42,185 nt of DNA from positions 1-42,185 of the forward strand of contig CALEYZ010000098.1 in the NCBI GenBank assembly GCA_937928195.1, read 5' to 3'. Source of the DNA: an uncultured Limnohabitans sp. Its GTDB lineage: Bacteria > Pseudomonadota > Gammaproteobacteria > Burkholderiales > Burkholderiaceae_C. The notes under the pieces are model-generated. The model was not told where the DNA came from and searched no databases. It saw only the letters and a program-made list of their open reading frames with translations. A program made the position numbers and the translations under genes. Shown here piece after piece: positions 41,171 through 42,185 of this stretch; position 1 is the first letter of the stretch, and every line of letters begins with the position of its first letter.

Positions 41171-42185
41171 TTAGGCGCCGAACAGTCCTTTCAGTTTGTC
41201 AGTCCAGCTGTTGCCTGTGGGCATGTGCTTGGCACCGCCTTTTTGCAAAGACTCGTCAAACTCTTTGAGCAGCTTGCGCTGATGCTCGGTCAGTTTGACA
41301 GGCGTCTCCACGGTGATGTGGCAGTACAGGTCACCCGGGTAACTGGCGCGCACGCCCTTGATGCCTTTGCCGCGCAAACGGAATTGCTTGCCTGTTTGCG
41401 TGCCTTCAGGAATGTCGATGGCCGCTTTGCCATTGAGTGTGGGGACGTCGATCTCGCCGCCCAATGCGGCTTTGGTAAAGCTGATGGGCACTGAGCAATG
41501 CAAGTCGTCACCGTCGCGCTCAAAGATCTCGTGTTTCTTGAGGCGAATTTCAATGTACAAGTCGCCGGGTGGGCCACCATTGGTGCCCGGTTCACCGTTG
41601 CCTGTGCTGCGAATGCGCATACCATCGTCAATGCCCGCGGGGATTTTGACTTCGAGTGTTTTTTGCTTTTTGAGCTTGCCTTGACCGCTACACGTTGGGC
41701 AGGGGTCGGAGATGATTTTGCCGGAGCCACGGCAGTGCGGGCAGGTTTGCTGCACACTGAAAAAGCCTTGGCGCATTTGCACGGTGCCTGAACCTTGGCA
41801 GGTGCCGCAGGTTTTGGCGCTGGTGCCTTTTTTGGCGCCAGTGCCATCGCAAGGCTCGCACTCTTCCCAACCGGGAATTCGAATTTGGGCGTCCTTGCCG
41901 GTAGCCGCTTCTTCCAAGGTGACTTCCATGGCATAGCTCAGGTCGCCGCCGCGAAATACTTGACGGCCACCACGGCCACCGCGTTGTTGACCAAAGATGT
42001 CGCCAAAAATATCACCGAAGGCTTCGCCAAAACCACCAAAGCCTTCCGCACCGCCCGCGCCACCACGCATATTGGGGTCGACACCGGCATGGCCGTATTG
42101 GTCGTAGGCGGCACGCTTTTGCGCGTCCGACAACATCTCGTAGGCCTCTTTGACCTCTTTGAATTTGGCTTCGGCGTCTTTGGCG
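41171..42185 (-). CDS. dnaJ: Chaperone protein DnaJ, 5' end cut by window edge
   Basis: The visible 337 residues include the end of the J domain (FKEVKEAYEMLSDAQKRAAYDQYGHAG), the Gly/Phe-rich linker, the zinc domain with four CxxCxGxG repeats (CEPCDGTG, CGTCQGSG, CPHCRGSG, CPTCSGQG) and the C-terminal substrate-binding domain. The frame continues beyond base 42185, so the HPD motif and start are outside the window; the ATG at 42136 is internal. DnaJ stimulates the ATPase of DnaK and delivers unfolded proteins. Its stop is followed 18 bases later by the beta-CASP gene. Confidence 0.96.
   Translation of the reverse strand, partial: AKDAEAKFKEVKEAYEMLSDAQKRAAYDQYGHAGVDPNMRGGAGGAEGFGGFGEAFGDIFGDIFGQQRGGRGGRQVFRGGDLSYAMEVTLEEAATGKDAQIRIPGWEECEPCDGTGAKKGTSAKTCGTCQGSGTVQMRQGFFSVQQTCPHCRGSGKIISDPCPTCSGQGKLKKQKTLEVKIPAGIDDGMRIRSTGNGEPGTNGGPPGDLYIEIRLKKHEIFERDGDDLHCSVPISFTKAALGGEIDVPTLNGKAAIDIPEGTQTGKQFRLRGKGIKGVRASYPGDLYCHITVETPVKLTEHQRKLLKEFDESLQKGGAKHMPTGNSWTDKLKGLFGA

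Noticed and set aside
1..42185. CRISPR arrays, tRNA or rRNA genes, insertion sequences, prophage
   Set aside because: On reading through I found no regularly spaced repeats, no tRNA-like cloverleaf sequence, no transposase or integrase, and no phage structural gene.

Overview
The window reads as ordinary chromosome of a betaproteobacterium. I infer Burkholderiales, probably a Comamonadaceae-type freshwater bacterium, from protein styles (ParC, EtfAB, TRAP transporter, paired cyanophycin synthetases), moderate-to-high GC and gene layout; no rRNA or species marker is present. I see no tRNA, rRNA, CRISPR array, insertion sequence or prophage. Genes are tightly packed and only one gap reaches about 300 bases.

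Layout: 1-2658 holds the end of parE and all of parC (topoisomerase IV). 2668-3357 is an orphan response regulator, followed by an AT-rich spacer. 3596-11065 is a minus-strand operon (DUF2126/transglutaminase protein, a fused circularly permuted ATP-grasp plus alpha-E protein, a second transglutaminase, a RidA protein). comEC is divergent from it. After comEC, 13863-16840 holds a second, unfused ATP-grasp/alpha-E pair and a small ABC-type ATPase with altered catalytic residues. 16911-20331 holds a lytic transglycosylase, a histone-deacetylase-family amidohydrolase and an MscS channel. 20338-24223 is a TRAP transporter operon with an alpha/beta hydrolase, having a terminator hairpin between the binding protein and the permeases.

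The 301-bp divergent region at 24224-24524 carries three palindromes and leads into etfB-etfA, an acyl-CoA dehydrogenase and a nitronate-monooxygenase-like protein: an acyl-CoA oxidation block with its electron carrier. A membrane acyltransferase follows. 30292-38105 is a cyanophycin locus: two cyanophycin synthetases on the minus strand and, divergently, an ABC exporter with an N-terminal zinc-ribbon-like region plus a DUF1854 protein. 38100-42185 holds a phosphoethanolamine transferase, a beta-CASP metallo-beta-lactamase-fold protein and the 5'-truncated dnaJ.

The two most interesting systems are (a) the double amidoligase-like cluster around comEC, whose product is unknown to me, and (b) the cyanophycin locus, where the two synthetases look complementary: one keeps the Mur-ligase P-loop but has an altered N-domain HxxEH motif, and the other keeps HxxEH but has lost the P-loop. 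All functions are assigned by reading motifs; no database search was run.
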